Assembly: GCA_013002285.1 (NCBI GenBank) | Contig: JABDKJ010000078.1 | Span: 62,001 to 126,000, forward strand | Origin: Flavobacteriales bacterium | GTDB taxonomy: Bacteria; Bacteroidota; Bacteroidia; Flavobacteriales; JABDKJ01 | DNA: 64,000 bases | Direction of reading: 5' to 3' | Part shown: positions 1 through 9,821 of the stretch, piece after piece | Layout: each line of letters starts with the position of its first letter | Numbering within the stretch: position 1 is the first letter of the stretch | Translations under genes and position numbers: made by a program | Notes under the pieces: generated by a model | Database searches by the model: none | What the model saw: the letters and a program-made list of their open reading frames with translations, nothing else | Told to the model about the DNA's origin: nothing

Positions 1-1
1 A

Positions 2-1000
2 AGAATAGCTGAAATAGATCTAGCATTGGCAGTTGCTGATTCTTCTTTTGTTGACAATAGGGTATTGATCTCCTATTCAGAATTGAGGGACACTACTTTT
101 GCTCACTTCTTTGAAATTTATGGGGAGGTAGAAACGGACAAGAATGTTATGCTCTATCCAGAAATGGCTGGCTTGATCAAATCTATAAAAGTAAAGGAAG
201 GACAGAGAGTTTCTAAGGGTCAAAGTCTGGTTGATATTGATAGCGAGATAATAAGAAACCAAATAAACGAAGTTCAAACAGCCTATGACCTTGCTAATAC
301 TACATTTGAAAAGCAAGAAAGGCTCTGGAAAAAGAACATAGGGTCAGAGCTTCAATATTTACAAGCGAAAAACCGGAAAGAAAGCCTGGAAGCATCTCTT
401 GGCACTTTGAACAGCCAATTGTCAAAGGCACTTGTAAGAGCTCCATTTAGTGGAACGGTAGATGAGATCTTCCCAAATGTCGGTGAAATGGCCAACCCAG
501 CGATGCCATTGATAAGATTGGTAAACATGGACAAATTGTATTTGACCTGTGAAGTGTCAGAACAACATCTAAGAGCTGTGAAAAAAGGTACCCCGGTCAA
601 AGTTGAGATCGATAATACAGGACAGATCCTGGATTCTAAAGTTGCAGAAGTCTCTAGTTTCATCAATCCGGAGAACAGGTCTTTTAAAGTGAAAATAAAC
701 CTACCTAAGGCAGATGGGTTGAAGCCAAACCTAATGTCAAAAGTGATCATTAAGGATCATGAAGTGCCTTCTTCAATAGTAGTGCGATCTTCAAGTATAC
801 TTCAGTCTCAAGACGGAAAGGACTTTGTCTATACGCTTGAGGAGAAAGACTCGAAATTATATGCAGTTAAAAATGAAGTCGTCTTGGGGAAAGAATATAA
901 AGGAAATGTGCATGTGATCGAAGGGCTGGCATCAGGAATGAAGATCATAGAAGAAGGAAGTCGAAGTGTTAGGCACCAACAAGAGGTACGTATATACTGA
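2..1000 (+). CDS. RND efflux periplasmic adaptor subunit (5' end outside window)
   Basis: This is the membrane-fusion (adaptor) protein of a tripartite RND pump. It links the inner-membrane permease to an outer-membrane channel. The frame stays open to base 2 with no stop and no convincing start (a TTG lies at 26), so the gene begins before the window. The visible 332 residues hold a lipoyl/barrel-sandwich half (around residues 40-80, G-x-I-x-x-I-x-V-x-E-G-x-x-V), a coiled-coil hairpin, the second half (APFSGTV, VGE), a beta-barrel and a membrane-proximal domain. The permease gene follows after 6 bases, so the two are co-transcribed. An outer-membrane factor gene may lie upstream. The family is certain. 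The substrate cannot be told. Confidence 0.93.
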   Translation, partial: RIAEIDLALAVADSSFVDNRVLISYSELRDTTFAHFFEIYGEVETDKNVMLYPEMAGLIKSIKVKEGQRVSKGQSLVDIDSEIIRNQINEVQTAYDLANTTFEKQERLWKKNIGSELQYLQAKNRKESLEASLGTLNSQLSKALVRAPFSGTVDEIFPNVGEMANPAMPLIRLVNMDKLYLTCEVSEQHLRAVKKGTPVKVEIDNTGQILDSKVAEVSSFINPENRSFKVKINLPKADGLKPNLMSKVIIKDHEVPSSIVVRSSSILQSQDGKDFVYTLEEKDSKLYAVKNEVVLGKEYKGNVHVIEGLASGMKIIEEGSRSVRHQQEVRIY

Positions 1001-1006
1001 TCATCT

Positions 1007-4000
1007 ATGAGCAAGAAAAAAACGATAAAGACATTTGGCTTAAGTAACGCCTCGGTCAATAACAGAACCACGGTTCTTCTATTGACGGTGATCATAGTAG
1101 TCGCAGGAATTTTCTCATATAATTCTATGCCCAAAGAAGCATTTCCGGAAATAGTAATGCCTCAGATATTCATTACCACTCCTTATCCAGGGAACGGGCC
1201 TTCAGACATTGAAAAACTGATAACCAGACCTATTGAGAAGGAGCTTAAGTCAATGACAGGGGTAGACAAGATCACATCTTCAAGTCTTCAGGGAATGTCT
1301 AGCATAAACGTTGAGTTCGACTTTTCCGTCTCTGTTGAAGAAGCCTTGAGGAAAGTGAAAGATAAGGTGGATATCGCCAAAGCGGACCCGGACTTCCCAA
1401 CTGACTTACCAGCAGACCCGAACATTTTTGAGATGAATTTCTCTGAGTTGATCCCTATCATGAATGTGAACCTGAGAGGAGAATTCTCGATGGATCAGCT
1501 TAAGGAGTACGGAGAATACCTTGAAGACGAGATCGAAGAATTACCTGAGATCAACAAAGTTGACATCAGAGGGATAAGTGAAAAAGAAGTGCAGATAAAC
1601 GTTGACTTGCCAAGTATGGAAGCGGTTAAACTTGGATTGAATGATATCGCACAGGCTGTGCAACAAGAGAATATTTCGATTTCAGGAGGAGAACTCTTGG
1701 TAGATAATTTTAGAAGTACGGTCAGCGTTGAAGGTCAATTCAAGAATATCAACGAGATCGAAGACATCATTGTCAAGCAAGAGAATAACAACATCGTTTA
1801 TTTGCGGGATATCGCTGATGTGAAATTCGTTGAGGAAGAGAAGAAGAGTTATGCTCGTGAGTTTTCAAAACCAGTGATAATGCTGGATATAATCAAACGT
1901 GGAGGGGAAAACCTGATACAGGCCTCGGCCTCCATTCGTGAGATCATCAAAGAGGCACAAAGGGATTACTTACCTGAGAATTTAGAGATATCAATTACAG
2001 GGGATCAATCAGAAGCAACTGAAACTCAGTTAGATGAATTGATCAACTCCATATTGTTTGGGGTGATCTTAGTAGTATTGGTACTTCTATTCTTTTTGGG
2101 ATTAAGGAATGCCCTATTTGTTGGTGTGGCTATTCCAATGTCGATGTTATTGTCTTTTTTTATTTTGAATGCTGCAGGAGTCACATTGAATATGATGGTA
2201 CTTTTCTCTTTGGTTCTGGCATTGGGAATGTTGGTTGACAACGGGATCGTTGTAGTAGAGAATATTTATCGATTGATGGATGAAGGCAAGCCACCTATTC
2301 AGGCCGCTAAAGAAGGAGTAGGAGAAGTAGCATGGCCCATAATTGCCTCAACGGCCACAACATTAGCAGCTTTTGTTCCTTTAGCCATTTGGCCTGGAAT
2401 GATGGGCGAGTTCATGAAGTTCCTACCTATTACCTTAATGATCGTTCTCGCATCATCTTTGTTCGTAGCTCTGGTTATTAACCCGGTGCTCACAGCATTG
2501 TTTATGAAAGTAGATCAGGAAGAGATCAATAAGAAAAGAGTGTTAATGATCTCGGCCATTCTAGGAGGAATTGCATTGTTATGTTATTTAACTATGGGAG
2601 TATTCTGGCTGCCCAATCTATTTCTCATTGTTGCTTTAGTTCTTCTTCTAAACGCCTATGTATTATTCCCTGCCTCAAAGAAGTTTCAGAGCAATGTCAT
2701 GCCGAGGCTTGAAAAGATATATGAAAAGTCGCTTAGAAAAATGCTTGTTGGGAACAGGCCAAAATGGCTTTTAGTTGGAATGTTCGCAATGCTTATAGGC
2801 TCTTTTGGTTTGGTTGGGGCATTCCAACCTAATGTCTTGTTCTTCCCAGAAAACATGCCTTTATATATCAATGTTTATGTACAAGCTCCTTTAGGTACGG
2901 ATATAGAAAAGACCAATGAAGTCACAAAGGAAGTAGAGCGAATGGTTACTGAACAATTAGAGAAAGACGCTTATTACTGGGATGGAGATGAGAAGAAGCC
3001 AATGGTCGTAGATGGCGTTACTTTAAAAAAGAACTCCATTGTCTCTTCTGTTATCGCTCAAGTTGGGGAAGGAACAGCTGATCCCGCACAAGGACCTGTT
3101 TTTGGTGATTCACCGAACAAAGCCAGGATACAGATCTCCTTCTTGAAGTACGCTGATAGAATGGGTATCAACACCAGCGATATTCTTAATGACCTTCAAA
3201 AGACAATAAAGGGCATACCAGGTGTGAACATTACTGTTAGTCAAAATGTTGATGGGCCTCCTCAAGGAAATCCGATCAATCTCGAGTTGAGGGGTGACGA
3301 TTACATACAGCTGATAGGAGTTGCAGATAGTCTGAGACAATTTGTGAATGGTTCATATATAGCTGGAATAGAAGACCTTAAATTGGATATTGAAACGGGG
3401 AAGCCTGAAATGCCGATCATCATAGATCGAGACAAAGCGAGAAGAATGAACGTTTCTACCTATCAAATTGGAGATGCAATGCGAACCTCACTTTTTGGAA
3501 AAGAGATCTCGAGTTATAAAGAAGGGGAAGACGATTATCCTATCATGTTGAGGTTAGCTAAGGAATATGCGTACAATGCAAGCGCATTGATGGATCAAAA
3601 GATAACATTCAGAAATCAGAGTAATGGTAGGATAGTACAGGTCCCACTTTCTTCTGTAGCTCACAAAGAACGTGGCTCGACATATAGTGCCGTGAAAAGG
3701 ATAGATCTAAATAGGACGGTTACCGTATTTTCGAACGTGCTTCAGGGATACAATGCGACAGAAGTAAATAACGAGATAAAAACAGCACTGGAAGATTTTA
3801 CCTTGCCAAAAGGCATTTCATTGAGTGTAACAGGCCAACAAGAAGAACAGGCCAAGGAAATGAGCTTCCTTTTAACGGCTCTGGCAATAGCAGTTTCCCT
3901 TATACTTTTGATCATCATAGCCCAGTTCAATTCTGCCTCTACACCACTGATCATATTAACATCTGTGCTCTTGAGTTTGATAGGTGTTCTGCTTGGATTG

Positions 4001-4582
4001 ATCACTTTCCAAATGGACTTCATTATTATTATGACAATGATCGGTATCATATCACTTGCAGGGGTGGTCGTAAACAATGCTATTGTATTGATCGATTATA
4101 CAAAGCTTATTGAAACCCGAAAATTGGCTTTCAAGAAATTCGGCTTTAACGTTGGAGGAAAGAAAGGCACCGAGGCCGAAGACCTAATGCGAAAAGATAT
4201 TCCGACAGCATCTTTTGAAGATGAGATAATCGATGATACTGACTTTGAACCGGAAGTGGAAAAGGTATTTCTTGATAGGGATGAGATGTATGAAGCTGTT
4301 GTTGAAGGTGGAAAGAAGAGGTTGAGACCGGTTTTATTGACGGCTATCACCACTATATTGGGGCTCGTTCCATTGGCCGTTGGTCTGAACATAGACTTTG
4401 CCGGCTTGCTCAATGATCTGGACCCAAACATATATATGGGAGGAGACAATGTTGTGTTCTGGGGCCCAATGAGCTGGACGATCATTTTTGGCCTGACTTT
4501 TGCAACATTCTTAACACTGGTCGTTGTACCAGCGATGTATTTGCTTATAAAAAGGCTTAAATACAGGTTTAAAAGAGCTTAA
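1007..4582 (+). CDS. RND efflux permease, HAE1/AcrB-like, with extra segments
   Basis: This is the inner-membrane proton-driven pump of the RND superfamily, 1191 aa (AcrB is about 1050). TM1 lies near residues 21-40, followed by porter domains and the TM2-TM6 block with the relay sequence LVDNGIVVVEN. D411 matches AcrB D407 while the neighbouring D408 position is Asn. In TM10 the AcrB lysine (K940) position is also Asn, in GVVVNNAIVLID. Both variants occur in many environmental RND pumps from memory, so this does not imply inactivity. Two features lengthen it: an added hydrophobic pair at about residues 510-555 between TM6 and TM7, and an acidic cytoplasmic loop at about 1035-1100 between TM10 and TM11. 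It follows the adaptor by 6 bases and ends at a strong terminator. Substrate unknown. Confidence 0.95.
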   Translation: MSKKKTIKTFGLSNASVNNRTTVLLLTVIIVVAGIFSYNSMPKEAFPEIVMPQIFITTPYPGNGPSDIEKLITRPIEKELKSMTGVDKITSSSLQGMSSINVEFDFSVSVEEALRKVKDKVDIAKADPDFPTDLPADPNIFEMNFSELIPIMNVNLRGEFSMDQLKEYGEYLEDEIEELPEINKVDIRGISEKEVQINVDLPSMEAVKLGLNDIAQAVQQENISISGGELLVDNFRSTVSVEGQFKNINEIEDIIVKQENNNIVYLRDIADVKFVEEEKKSYAREFSKPVIMLDIIKRGGENLIQASASIREIIKEAQRDYLPENLEISITGDQSEATETQLDELINSILFGVILVVLVLLFFLGLRNALFVGVAIPMSMLLSFFILNAAGVTLNMMVLFSLVLALGMLVDNGIVVVENIYRLMDEGKPPIQAAKEGVGEVAWPIIASTATTLAAFVPLAIWPGMMGEFMKFLPITLMIVLASSLFVALVINPVLTALFMKVDQEEINKKRVLMISAILGGIALLCYLTMGVFWLPNLFLIVALVLLLNAYVLFPASKKFQSNVMPRLEKIYEKSLRKMLVGNRPKWLLVGMFAMLIGSFGLVGAFQPNVLFFPENMPLYINVYVQAPLGTDIEKTNEVTKEVERMVTEQLEKDAYYWDGDEKKPMVVDGVTLKKNSIVSSVIAQVGEGTADPAQGPVFGDSPNKARIQISFLKYADRMGINTSDILNDLQKTIKGIPGVNITVSQNVDGPPQGNPINLELRGDDYIQLIGVADSLRQFVNGSYIAGIEDLKLDIETGKPEMPIIIDRDKARRMNVSTYQIGDAMRTSLFGKEISSYKEGEDDYPIMLRLAKEYAYNASALMDQKITFRNQSNGRIVQVPLSSVAHKERGSTYSAVKRIDLNRTVTVFSNVLQGYNATEVNNEIKTALEDFTLPKGISLSVTGQQEEQAKEMSFLLTALAIAVSLILLIIIAQFNSASTPLIILTSVLLSLIGVLLGLITFQMDFIIIMTMIGIISLAGVVVNNAIVLIDYTKLIETRKLAFKKFGFNVGGKKGTEAEDLMRKDIPTASFEDEIIDDTDFEPEVEKVFLDRDEMYEAVVEGGKKRLRPVLLTAITTILGLVPLAVGLNIDFAGLLNDLDPNIYMGGDNVVFWGPMSWTIIFGLTFATFLTLVVVPAMYLLIKRLKYRFKRA

Positions 4583-4612
4583 TTAGTTGTTTGGTTTTGG
4601 TTAGTAATTGCG

Positions 4613-4645
4613 GCCCCGTCAGTAATGACGGGGCTTCATTTTATT
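4613..4645 (+). terminator. Rho-independent terminator after the RND operon
   Basis: A perfect 9-bp GC-rich stem (GCCCCGTCA / TGACGGGGC) with a GTAA tetraloop is followed by TTCATTTTATT on the plus strand, 30 bases after the permease stop. Confidence 0.9.
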
Positions 4646-4842
4646 AAGACATTTTTACAATTAAATGTTTAAAAAACTGTTTTACAATAGATTAGATCGC
4701 TCATATTTTAGTTGATATTTGAAGCGTTCAACAATCAAAGTCAATAAGCGCTCTTTGTTTAAAGTGATCAGCCAAATAGGCTAGGATAAATAAAGGGACT
4801 ACAAGATATAGGTTATAGTTCAGTTGAGTAAAGTTGAGTTAA
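4646..4842 (+). other. Gene-free stretch between two plus-strand terminators; possible small RNA
   Basis: About 200 AT-rich bases with no plausible coding frame lie between the RND terminator and a second strong plus-strand hairpin. No plus-strand gene ends there, so the second hairpin has no obvious client unless a short untranslated transcript starts inside. I saw no exact TAnnTTTG promoter motif here. The alternative is that the hairpin simply works for the minus-strand gene beyond it. Confidence 0.25.
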
Positions 4843-4879
4843 TGGGATGATCGATACGATCATCCCATTTCTTTTTTCT
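4843..4879 (+). terminator. Strong hairpin with plus-strand T-tract
   Basis: An 11-bp perfect stem (TGGGATGATCG / CGATCATCCCA) with an ATA loop is followed on the plus strand by TTTCTTTTTTCTTT. On the minus strand the same stem lies just past the stop of the FG-GAP gene, but the bases after it there are a poor U-tract. It may work in both directions. Confidence 0.8.
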
Positions 4880-6580
4880 TTAGTTTTTTATGATCTTCTC
4901 CGCATTCACCACATTTTCTCCATTCATTAAACGAAGAATGTAATTTCCAGCTGCCAAGTCATTCCTAACATTTATTAGCTGACCATAAGAATTGATCTTA
5001 TCTGAATACACTTTCTCACCATTCATGTCAAAGATCTCGAAATGAGTGATCGCAGGAGTATTTGCAGAAACATTCAATTCAGAAACAAAAGGGTTAGGAT
5101 AAACTGTAATGGTATGCCCCCTTAGCTCTTCTATAGAAGTTGATGGATTCGCACCTTGGATCAATGTATGTATCTGGTCAGCTTCAAGACTTTCGTAATA
5201 GTCAACCGTGCCATCCGGCCAAATCACAAATATGTCTGAAATAGCAGGGTCGCTACCCAAACCGAAGTGTACGCGATGAGAATTTTGAGAAGAATAACTA
5301 GACCCTGCAGTTTTCTCATCGATCTTATTTCCCAGAGAACAGGTGATCTGTACGCGGGTGCCAAATGCATCTTTCGCATCTGTAACCCCTTCCAATTCAA
5401 ATGCGATCCAATGGTTGTCAGAATAGTTGTTCTCGAAGATCTGTACTCCAACGCCATCCTCATTGTTCGCTACCAATATATCCTGATACCCATTTTCATC
5501 TATATCTGCCCAGGTTCCGCCAAAGCCACCATAAAAGCTATATAAAGGAGAGTTTTCACTGACAAGAGTGAACGTGTTGTCTCCGTTGTTTTTGTAGAGT
5601 TTGTTTGACAGGGGACTAAAGTTAGAATCGTTGATCATATAGATATCTTCCCAGCCGTCATTATCGTAATCGATGAAAAAACAACCCCAGCTCATTCCGC
5701 CATCATCTACTCCAGCAGCTCCAGCAATATCGGTGAAAACCCCATTTCCATCATTTAAAAATAAGGAGTTTGGACCTAAATTGGTGACATATATATCTAA
5801 ATGACCATCGTTGTTGATATCCCCATGATCAACTCCCATTCCCATTCCAGCAAAGTTTAGATTGCTTTCTTCAGAGACGTCAGTGAATACACCTGTACCG
5901 TCATTCTCATACATGATGTAAGGTTGATTTGCATCGTGAGTAAGATAAATATCCTGATCGCCATCGTTGTCATAGTCAAAGAACATAGCACCCATTGATA
6001 TCATAGTATCTGTAAGACCTGAGGCCACCGTATGATCCGTGAACGTGTTGTCACCATTGTTATGCCAGAGGATGTTCTCTTGGCTCAAATTACATACATA
6101 AATATCCGTATATCCATCTAGATCAACATCGCACATATGCACTGAGCGTGTTTGGTCAGGAGTAAGGATCCCTGCCGAAAGTGAGATATCTTCAAAATGA
6201 CCAGTTCCATCATTTAAATACAAGTAATTGGGATATGCTGATGCAGAGATGTAATAATTCCCAATGAAAAGATCTAGGTCACCGTCATTATCGATGTCGC
6301 CAAAAACAGCGGTCATAGTAAGTCCTTCTGTTTGAATTCCCGCATCGTTGATCACATTTTCGAAGGTTCCATCACCCATATTTTTATACAGTTTGTTTGG
6401 ACTTAACCTTCCTGGAATGAACATATCTTCAAAACCGTCATTGTCAATATCTCCCATGACAACTCCATTATTATTTCCACCAATATCTGTTCCCGCAGCA
6501 GCAGTTATGTCTGAAAAGGATAGGTCTTGTCCAAAAATGAATAGGGGGCTGAACAAGAATGCAAGTATAGCTAGTCTCAT
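4880..6580 (-). CDS. Secreted FG-GAP/VCBS repeat protein with UnbV domain and T9SS type A sorting domain
   Basis: An extracellular or surface protein of 566 aa. A signal peptide (residues 1-17) is followed by about seven FG-GAP/VCBS beta-propeller repeats, recognisable by the recurring calcium-binding-like core D-x-D-N-D-G-x-x-D and the LYxNxGDGTF strands. Residues about 400-475 form an ASPIC/UnbV domain (GSSYSSQNSHRVHFGLG, then IFVIWPDG). The last ~75 residues start with VYPNPF and end in AEKIIKN, a type A T9SS C-terminal domain. It should be exported by Sec and then by T9SS. It is single and convergent with the RND operon. The biochemical role is unknown. Members of this group are usually thought to be adhesion or carbohydrate-related surface proteins. 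Confidence 0.9.
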   Translation of the reverse strand: MRLAILAFLFSPLFIFGQDLSFSDITAAAGTDIGGNNNGVVMGDIDNDGFEDMFIPGRLSPNKLYKNMGDGTFENVINDAGIQTEGLTMTAVFGDIDNDGDLDLFIGNYYISASAYPNYLYLNDGTGHFEDISLSAGILTPDQTRSVHMCDVDLDGYTDIYVCNLSQENILWHNNGDNTFTDHTVASGLTDTMISMGAMFFDYDNDGDQDIYLTHDANQPYIMYENDGTGVFTDVSEESNLNFAGMGMGVDHGDINNDGHLDIYVTNLGPNSLFLNDGNGVFTDIAGAAGVDDGGMSWGCFFIDYDNDGWEDIYMINDSNFSPLSNKLYKNNGDNTFTLVSENSPLYSFYGGFGGTWADIDENGYQDILVANNEDGVGVQIFENNYSDNHWIAFELEGVTDAKDAFGTRVQITCSLGNKIDEKTAGSSYSSQNSHRVHFGLGSDPAISDIFVIWPDGTVDYYESLEADQIHTLIQGANPSTSIEELRGHTITVYPNPFVSELNVSANTPAITHFEIFDMNGEKVYSDKINSYGQLINVRNDLAAGNYILRLMNGENVVNAEKIIKN

Positions 6581-6655
6581 TTGTGATAAAATTAAGAAAT
6601 AAATATACGGATCTTACCAATGAAAAACCATTGGAAAGCCTGCAAAACCTTGAAA

Positions 6656-8005
6656 TTAAACCTTCTTTAACTCAAAGGTTTCCATGAATTTTGTGTTGAA
6701 ATCACCTTTCAGGAATTGCTCGTTTTCCATAAGTTGAAGATGGAAAGGAATTGTCGTTTTTACGCCCTCAATGATATACTCGCTCAAAGCTCTTTTCATT
6801 TTATCAATGGCTTCTGATCGTGTTTGAGCCACAGTGATCAGCTTAGCGATCATACTATCGTAAAATGGCGGAATGGAATATCCTGAATAAACATGTGTAT
6901 CTACCCTTACTCCATGACCACCCGGGCTGTGATAATTTGTCACTTTGCCAGGGTTTGGCATAAAGTCCTTGAACGGATCTTCAGCATTTATCCGACATTG
7001 GATGGCATGCATGATCGGTTCATAATTCTTACCTGACATTTTTTCCCCAGCAGCGATCTTTATTTGTTCCTTAACAAGATCAAAGTTGGTTACCTCTTCA
7101 GTGATCGTATGCTCAACTTGTATCCTGGTGTTCATTTCCATGAAGTAGAAGTCACGGTTTTTGTCAACGAGAAACTCAACAGTACCTACTCCTTCATATT
7201 TAACGGCTTTAGCAGCTTTGATCGCAGCAGTTCCCATCTTGGCCCGCAGACGCTTAGTAATGAATGGCGAAGGTGTTTCTTCAACTAATTTTTGATGTCT
7301 TCTTTGAATAGAACAATCCCTTTCACTTAAATGACAATACTTACCATGCTGGTCACCGGCAATTTGTATCTCAATATGTCGAGGTTCTTCAACAAATTTT
7401 TCCAGATACATACCATCATTACCGAATGCTGCTTTCGCCTCTCTTCGCGTAGAAGCCCATCCTTCCTTCAGTTCTTTGTCATTCTTGCACACTTGCATTC
7501 CCTTACCACCACCACCGGCAGTAGCTTTCAGCATAACAGGGTATTTGATCTTGTTGGCGATCTCTCTTGCTTCTTCATAGCTTTCAAGAATACCCTTCGA
7601 ACCTGGAATGCAAGGTACCCCTGCGTTCTCCATAGTTTCCTTCGCAGAAGCCTTGTCTCCCATGGCTTCAATCATTTCTGGCCCTGCGCCTATGAATTTG
7701 ATATTGTGTTCTTGACAGATCCTGCTAAACTTTGCATTCTCCGAAAGAAAACCATAGCCAGGGTGAATAGCATCTGAATTGGTGATCTCAGCAGCAGAAA
7801 TTATGTTAGGTATGCTCAAATAAGATTCTGCGCTTGATGGAGGGCCAATGCATACGGCTTCATCTGCAAATCTGACGTGCAAGCTTTCTACGTCTGCTGT
7901 GGAATAAACCGCAACAGTCTTTATTCCCATTTCTTTGCAAGTACGTATTACCCTTAGTGCGATCTCACCACGATTGGCGATCAATATTTTCTTGAATGAA
8001 CTCAA
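6656..8005 (-). CDS. accC: Acetyl-CoA carboxylase, biotin carboxylase subunit
   Basis: ATP-dependent carboxylation of biotin carried on AccB, the first half-reaction of acetyl-CoA carboxylase, which makes malonyl-CoA for fatty-acid synthesis. The 449 aa are the normal length. The N-terminal domain begins [16 protein letters not shown]. The ATP-grasp glycine-rich loop (TAGGGGKGM) and the catalytic stretch [13 protein letters not shown] are intact. It lies 23 bases after accB and is the last gene of a minus-strand run pdxA-DUF177-rpmF-fabH-accB-accC. That order ties malonyl-CoA supply to the first condensing enzyme. Confidence 0.97.
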   Translation of the reverse strand: MSSFKKILIANRGEIALRVIRTCKEMGIKTVAVYSTADVESLHVRFADEAVCIGPPSSAESYLSIPNIISAAEITNSDAIHPGYGFLSENAKFSRICQEHNIKFIGAGPEMIEAMGDKASAKETMENAGVPCIPGSKGILESYEEAREIANKIKYPVMLKATAGGGGKGMQVCKNDKELKEGWASTRREAKAAFGNDGMYLEKFVEEPRHIEIQIAGDQHGKYCHLSERDCSIQRRHQKLVEETPSPFITKRLRAKMGTAAIKAAKAVKYEGVGTVEFLVDKNRDFYFMEMNTRIQVEHTITEEVTNFDLVKEQIKIAAGEKMSGKNYEPIMHAIQCRINAEDPFKDFMPNPGKVTNYHSPGGHGVRVDTHVYSGYSIPPFYDSMIAKLITVAQTRSEAIDKMKRALSEYIIEGVKTTIPFHLQLMENEQFLKGDFNTKFMETFELKKV

Positions 8006-8028
8006 TTGCTTGGTCTTTTAAAGGGTAA

Positions 8029-8556
8029 TTAGCTAGGATCCACTAAAAACAAAGGCTGATCATATTCCACAGGAGTAGCATCGTCAACAAGTACCTTTAC
8101 GATCTTCCCACTTATCTCTGATTCGATCTCGTTGAAGAGTTTCATGGCTTCTATGATGCAAACTACTTTTCCTGGTTCTATGATGTCTCCCACACCAACA
8201 AATGGGTCTTTGTCTGGGCCAGAAGAACGGTAGAATGTTCCGATCATAGGAGATTTTACTGTAATGTAGTTATCTTCTGCTGTTGGGGCAGGTGTATCTG
8301 CTGGTGTTGCTGGCGCTGCAGGTGCTGGAGCCGGAGCAATGGCAGGTGCTTGAACCACAGGTTGTGCAGGAATTTGCATTGGCTGTATATTCATTGGGAT
8401 CTGCTGTATGTGCTGAACCTCTTCACCTTTTTTGCGCCTTGTATGTGCCTTATCAGACTTTATGGTGATCTTAAAGTCTTTTCGTTCTATCTCAACCTCA
8501 TATACACCGCTCTTGGCAACAAACTTGATAAGGTCCTGAATTTCATTGATGTTCAT
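8029..8556 (-). CDS. accB: Acetyl-CoA carboxylase biotin carboxyl carrier protein
   Basis: Carries the biotin that shuttles CO2 between AccC and the carboxyltransferase. The 175 aa have a short N-terminal dimer/contact region, a flexible Pro/Ala linker (about residues 53-93) and a C-terminal biotinyl domain with the lipoylation/biotinylation motif EAMKLFNEIE, in which K139 is the expected biotin site. It sits between fabH and accC in the same operon. Confidence 0.96.
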   Translation of the reverse strand: MNINEIQDLIKFVAKSGVYEVEIERKDFKITIKSDKAHTRRKKGEEVQHIQQIPMNIQPMQIPAQPVVQAPAIAPAPAPAAPATPADTPAPTAEDNYITVKSPMIGTFYRSSGPDKDPFVGVGDIIEPGKVVCIIEAMKLFNEIESEISGKIVKVLVDDATPVEYDQPLFLVDPS

Positions 8557-8595
8557 AGGATCTTGCTTTCTTGGTATGCTAATTTATAAAAATAA

Positions 8596-9576
8596 CTAAC
8601 TATCATAGGCCCATTTCAAATATATGGCGCCCCATGTAAAGCCGCCTCCAAAGGCTGCTAGAATAATATTGTCTCCTTTTTTAAGTTTCTTTTCCCATTC
8701 CCATAAACATAAAGGAATGGTTCCAGAAGTGGTATTTCCGAATTTTTGGATGTTGATCATTACTTTAGAATTATCAACTCCCATTCTTCTTGCAGTAGCA
8801 TCTATGATCCTTAAATTAGCCTGATGAGGAACGAGCCAAGCTACATCTTCTCCAGTCAGGTTGTTTCGTTCCATGATCTCTGCAGAAACATCAGCCATGT
8901 TTGTCACAGCGAATTTGAATACTGTCTTACCTTCTTGGTAAACAAAATGTTCTCTGTTCGCAACAGTTTCCTGAGAAGCGGGATATACAGATCCACCAGC
9001 TTTTTGAAAAAGGAATTCTCTTCCGGAACCATCACTTCGCAATATAGAATCCTGTATCCCATATTCCTCATCTGGTTCAAGCAAAACCGCACCAGCGCCA
9101 TCCCCAAAGATCACGCACGTGGTTCGGTCCTCGTAATTTACGATAGATGACATTTTATCGCCACCAATTACTATCACTTTTTTGTATGTGCCAGTTCTAA
9201 TGAACTGGGTGCCGGTTTCTAAAGCATAAAGGAAACCGCTACAAGCCGCACTAATGTCAAAACTCAGTTTGTTCTTGATCCCAACTTTGTCACAGATTAT
9301 ATTTGCAGTTGAAGGAAAAACATGATCAGGGGTCACTGTACCCACTATCACAGCATCGATATCGTCAGGGCTCAATCCTTTCTTGTCAAGGATCTGCCGC
9401 ACACATTCAACCCCCATTTCTGACGTACCTCTTTCACCTTTTAGAATGTGACGGGTTTTAATACCTGTTCTGGAAGTTATCCATTCGTCAGTAGTATCGA
9501 CTATTTTTTCAAGGTCGGCATTGGTCAATACATCTTCTGGGACATATCCCGCAATGGCTGTTATAGCAGCGTTCAT
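8596..9576 (-). CDS. fabH: 3-oxoacyl-ACP synthase III (KAS III)
   Basis: Condenses an acyl-CoA primer with malonyl-ACP to start fatty-acid synthesis. Primer choice sets straight or branched chains. The 326 aa carry the full catalytic triad: C112 in [12 protein letters not shown]251 in VPHQANLR and N281 in FGNTTSGT. It lies between rpmF and accB. The rpmF-fab linkage is widespread among bacteria and couples ribosome and membrane synthesis genes. Straight versus branched primer specificity cannot be read from the sequence. Confidence 0.96.
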   Translation of the reverse strand: MNAAITAIAGYVPEDVLTNADLEKIVDTTDEWITSRTGIKTRHILKGERGTSEMGVECVRQILDKKGLSPDDIDAVIVGTVTPDHVFPSTANIICDKVGIKNKLSFDISAACSGFLYALETGTQFIRTGTYKKVIVIGGDKMSSIVNYEDRTTCVIFGDGAGAVLLEPDEEYGIQDSILRSDGSGREFLFQKAGGSVYPASQETVANREHFVYQEGKTVFKFAVTNMADVSAEIMERNNLTGEDVAWLVPHQANLRIIDATARRMGVDNSKVMINIQKFGNTTSGTIPLCLWEWEKKLKKGDNIILAAFGGGFTWGAIYLKWAYDS

Positions 9577-9626
9577 TTCAGACGTTAGTTTGGTGATAGT
9601 AAAAAATGTGGGTCAAAAGAATGATC

Positions 9627-9818
9627 TTAGATCAAGTCTTCTTTTTCCATTACTACTTTTCCTTTGTAGTAAAGTTTGCCTTCATACCAATGCGCTCTAT
9701 GGAAAAGATGCGGCTCACCTGTTGTAGGGCAAGTCGCAATATTTGGCTTTTCGGCTTTGTAATGGGTTCTCCTTTTATCTCGTCTTGTTGTGGACTGTCT
9801 TCGTTTAGGATGTGCCAT
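9627..9818 (-). CDS. rpmF: Large-subunit ribosomal protein L32
   Basis: A 63-aa basic protein beginning [19 protein letters not shown], the signature start of bL32, followed by a short domain with a single Cys in CPTTGEPH. The usual paired zinc Cys residues are not present, which fits the zinc-free form of L32. It lies 3 bases after the DUF177 gene and 50 before fabH. Confidence 0.96.
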   Translation of the reverse strand: MAHPKRRQSTTRRDKRRTHYKAEKPNIATCPTTGEPHLFHRAHWYEGKLYYKGKVVMEKEDLI

Positions 9819-9821
9819 AAT

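Noticed and set aside
4096..4485. 129-aa open frame opposite the RND permease C-terminus
   Set aside because: No start context and no recognisable motif. The permease sequence in this region is continuous and conserved.
6615..6640. Inverted repeat CCAATG / CATTGG near 6618 as an accC terminator
   Set aside because: The stem is only 6 bp, is AT-containing, and is not followed by a T-tract on the relevant strand.
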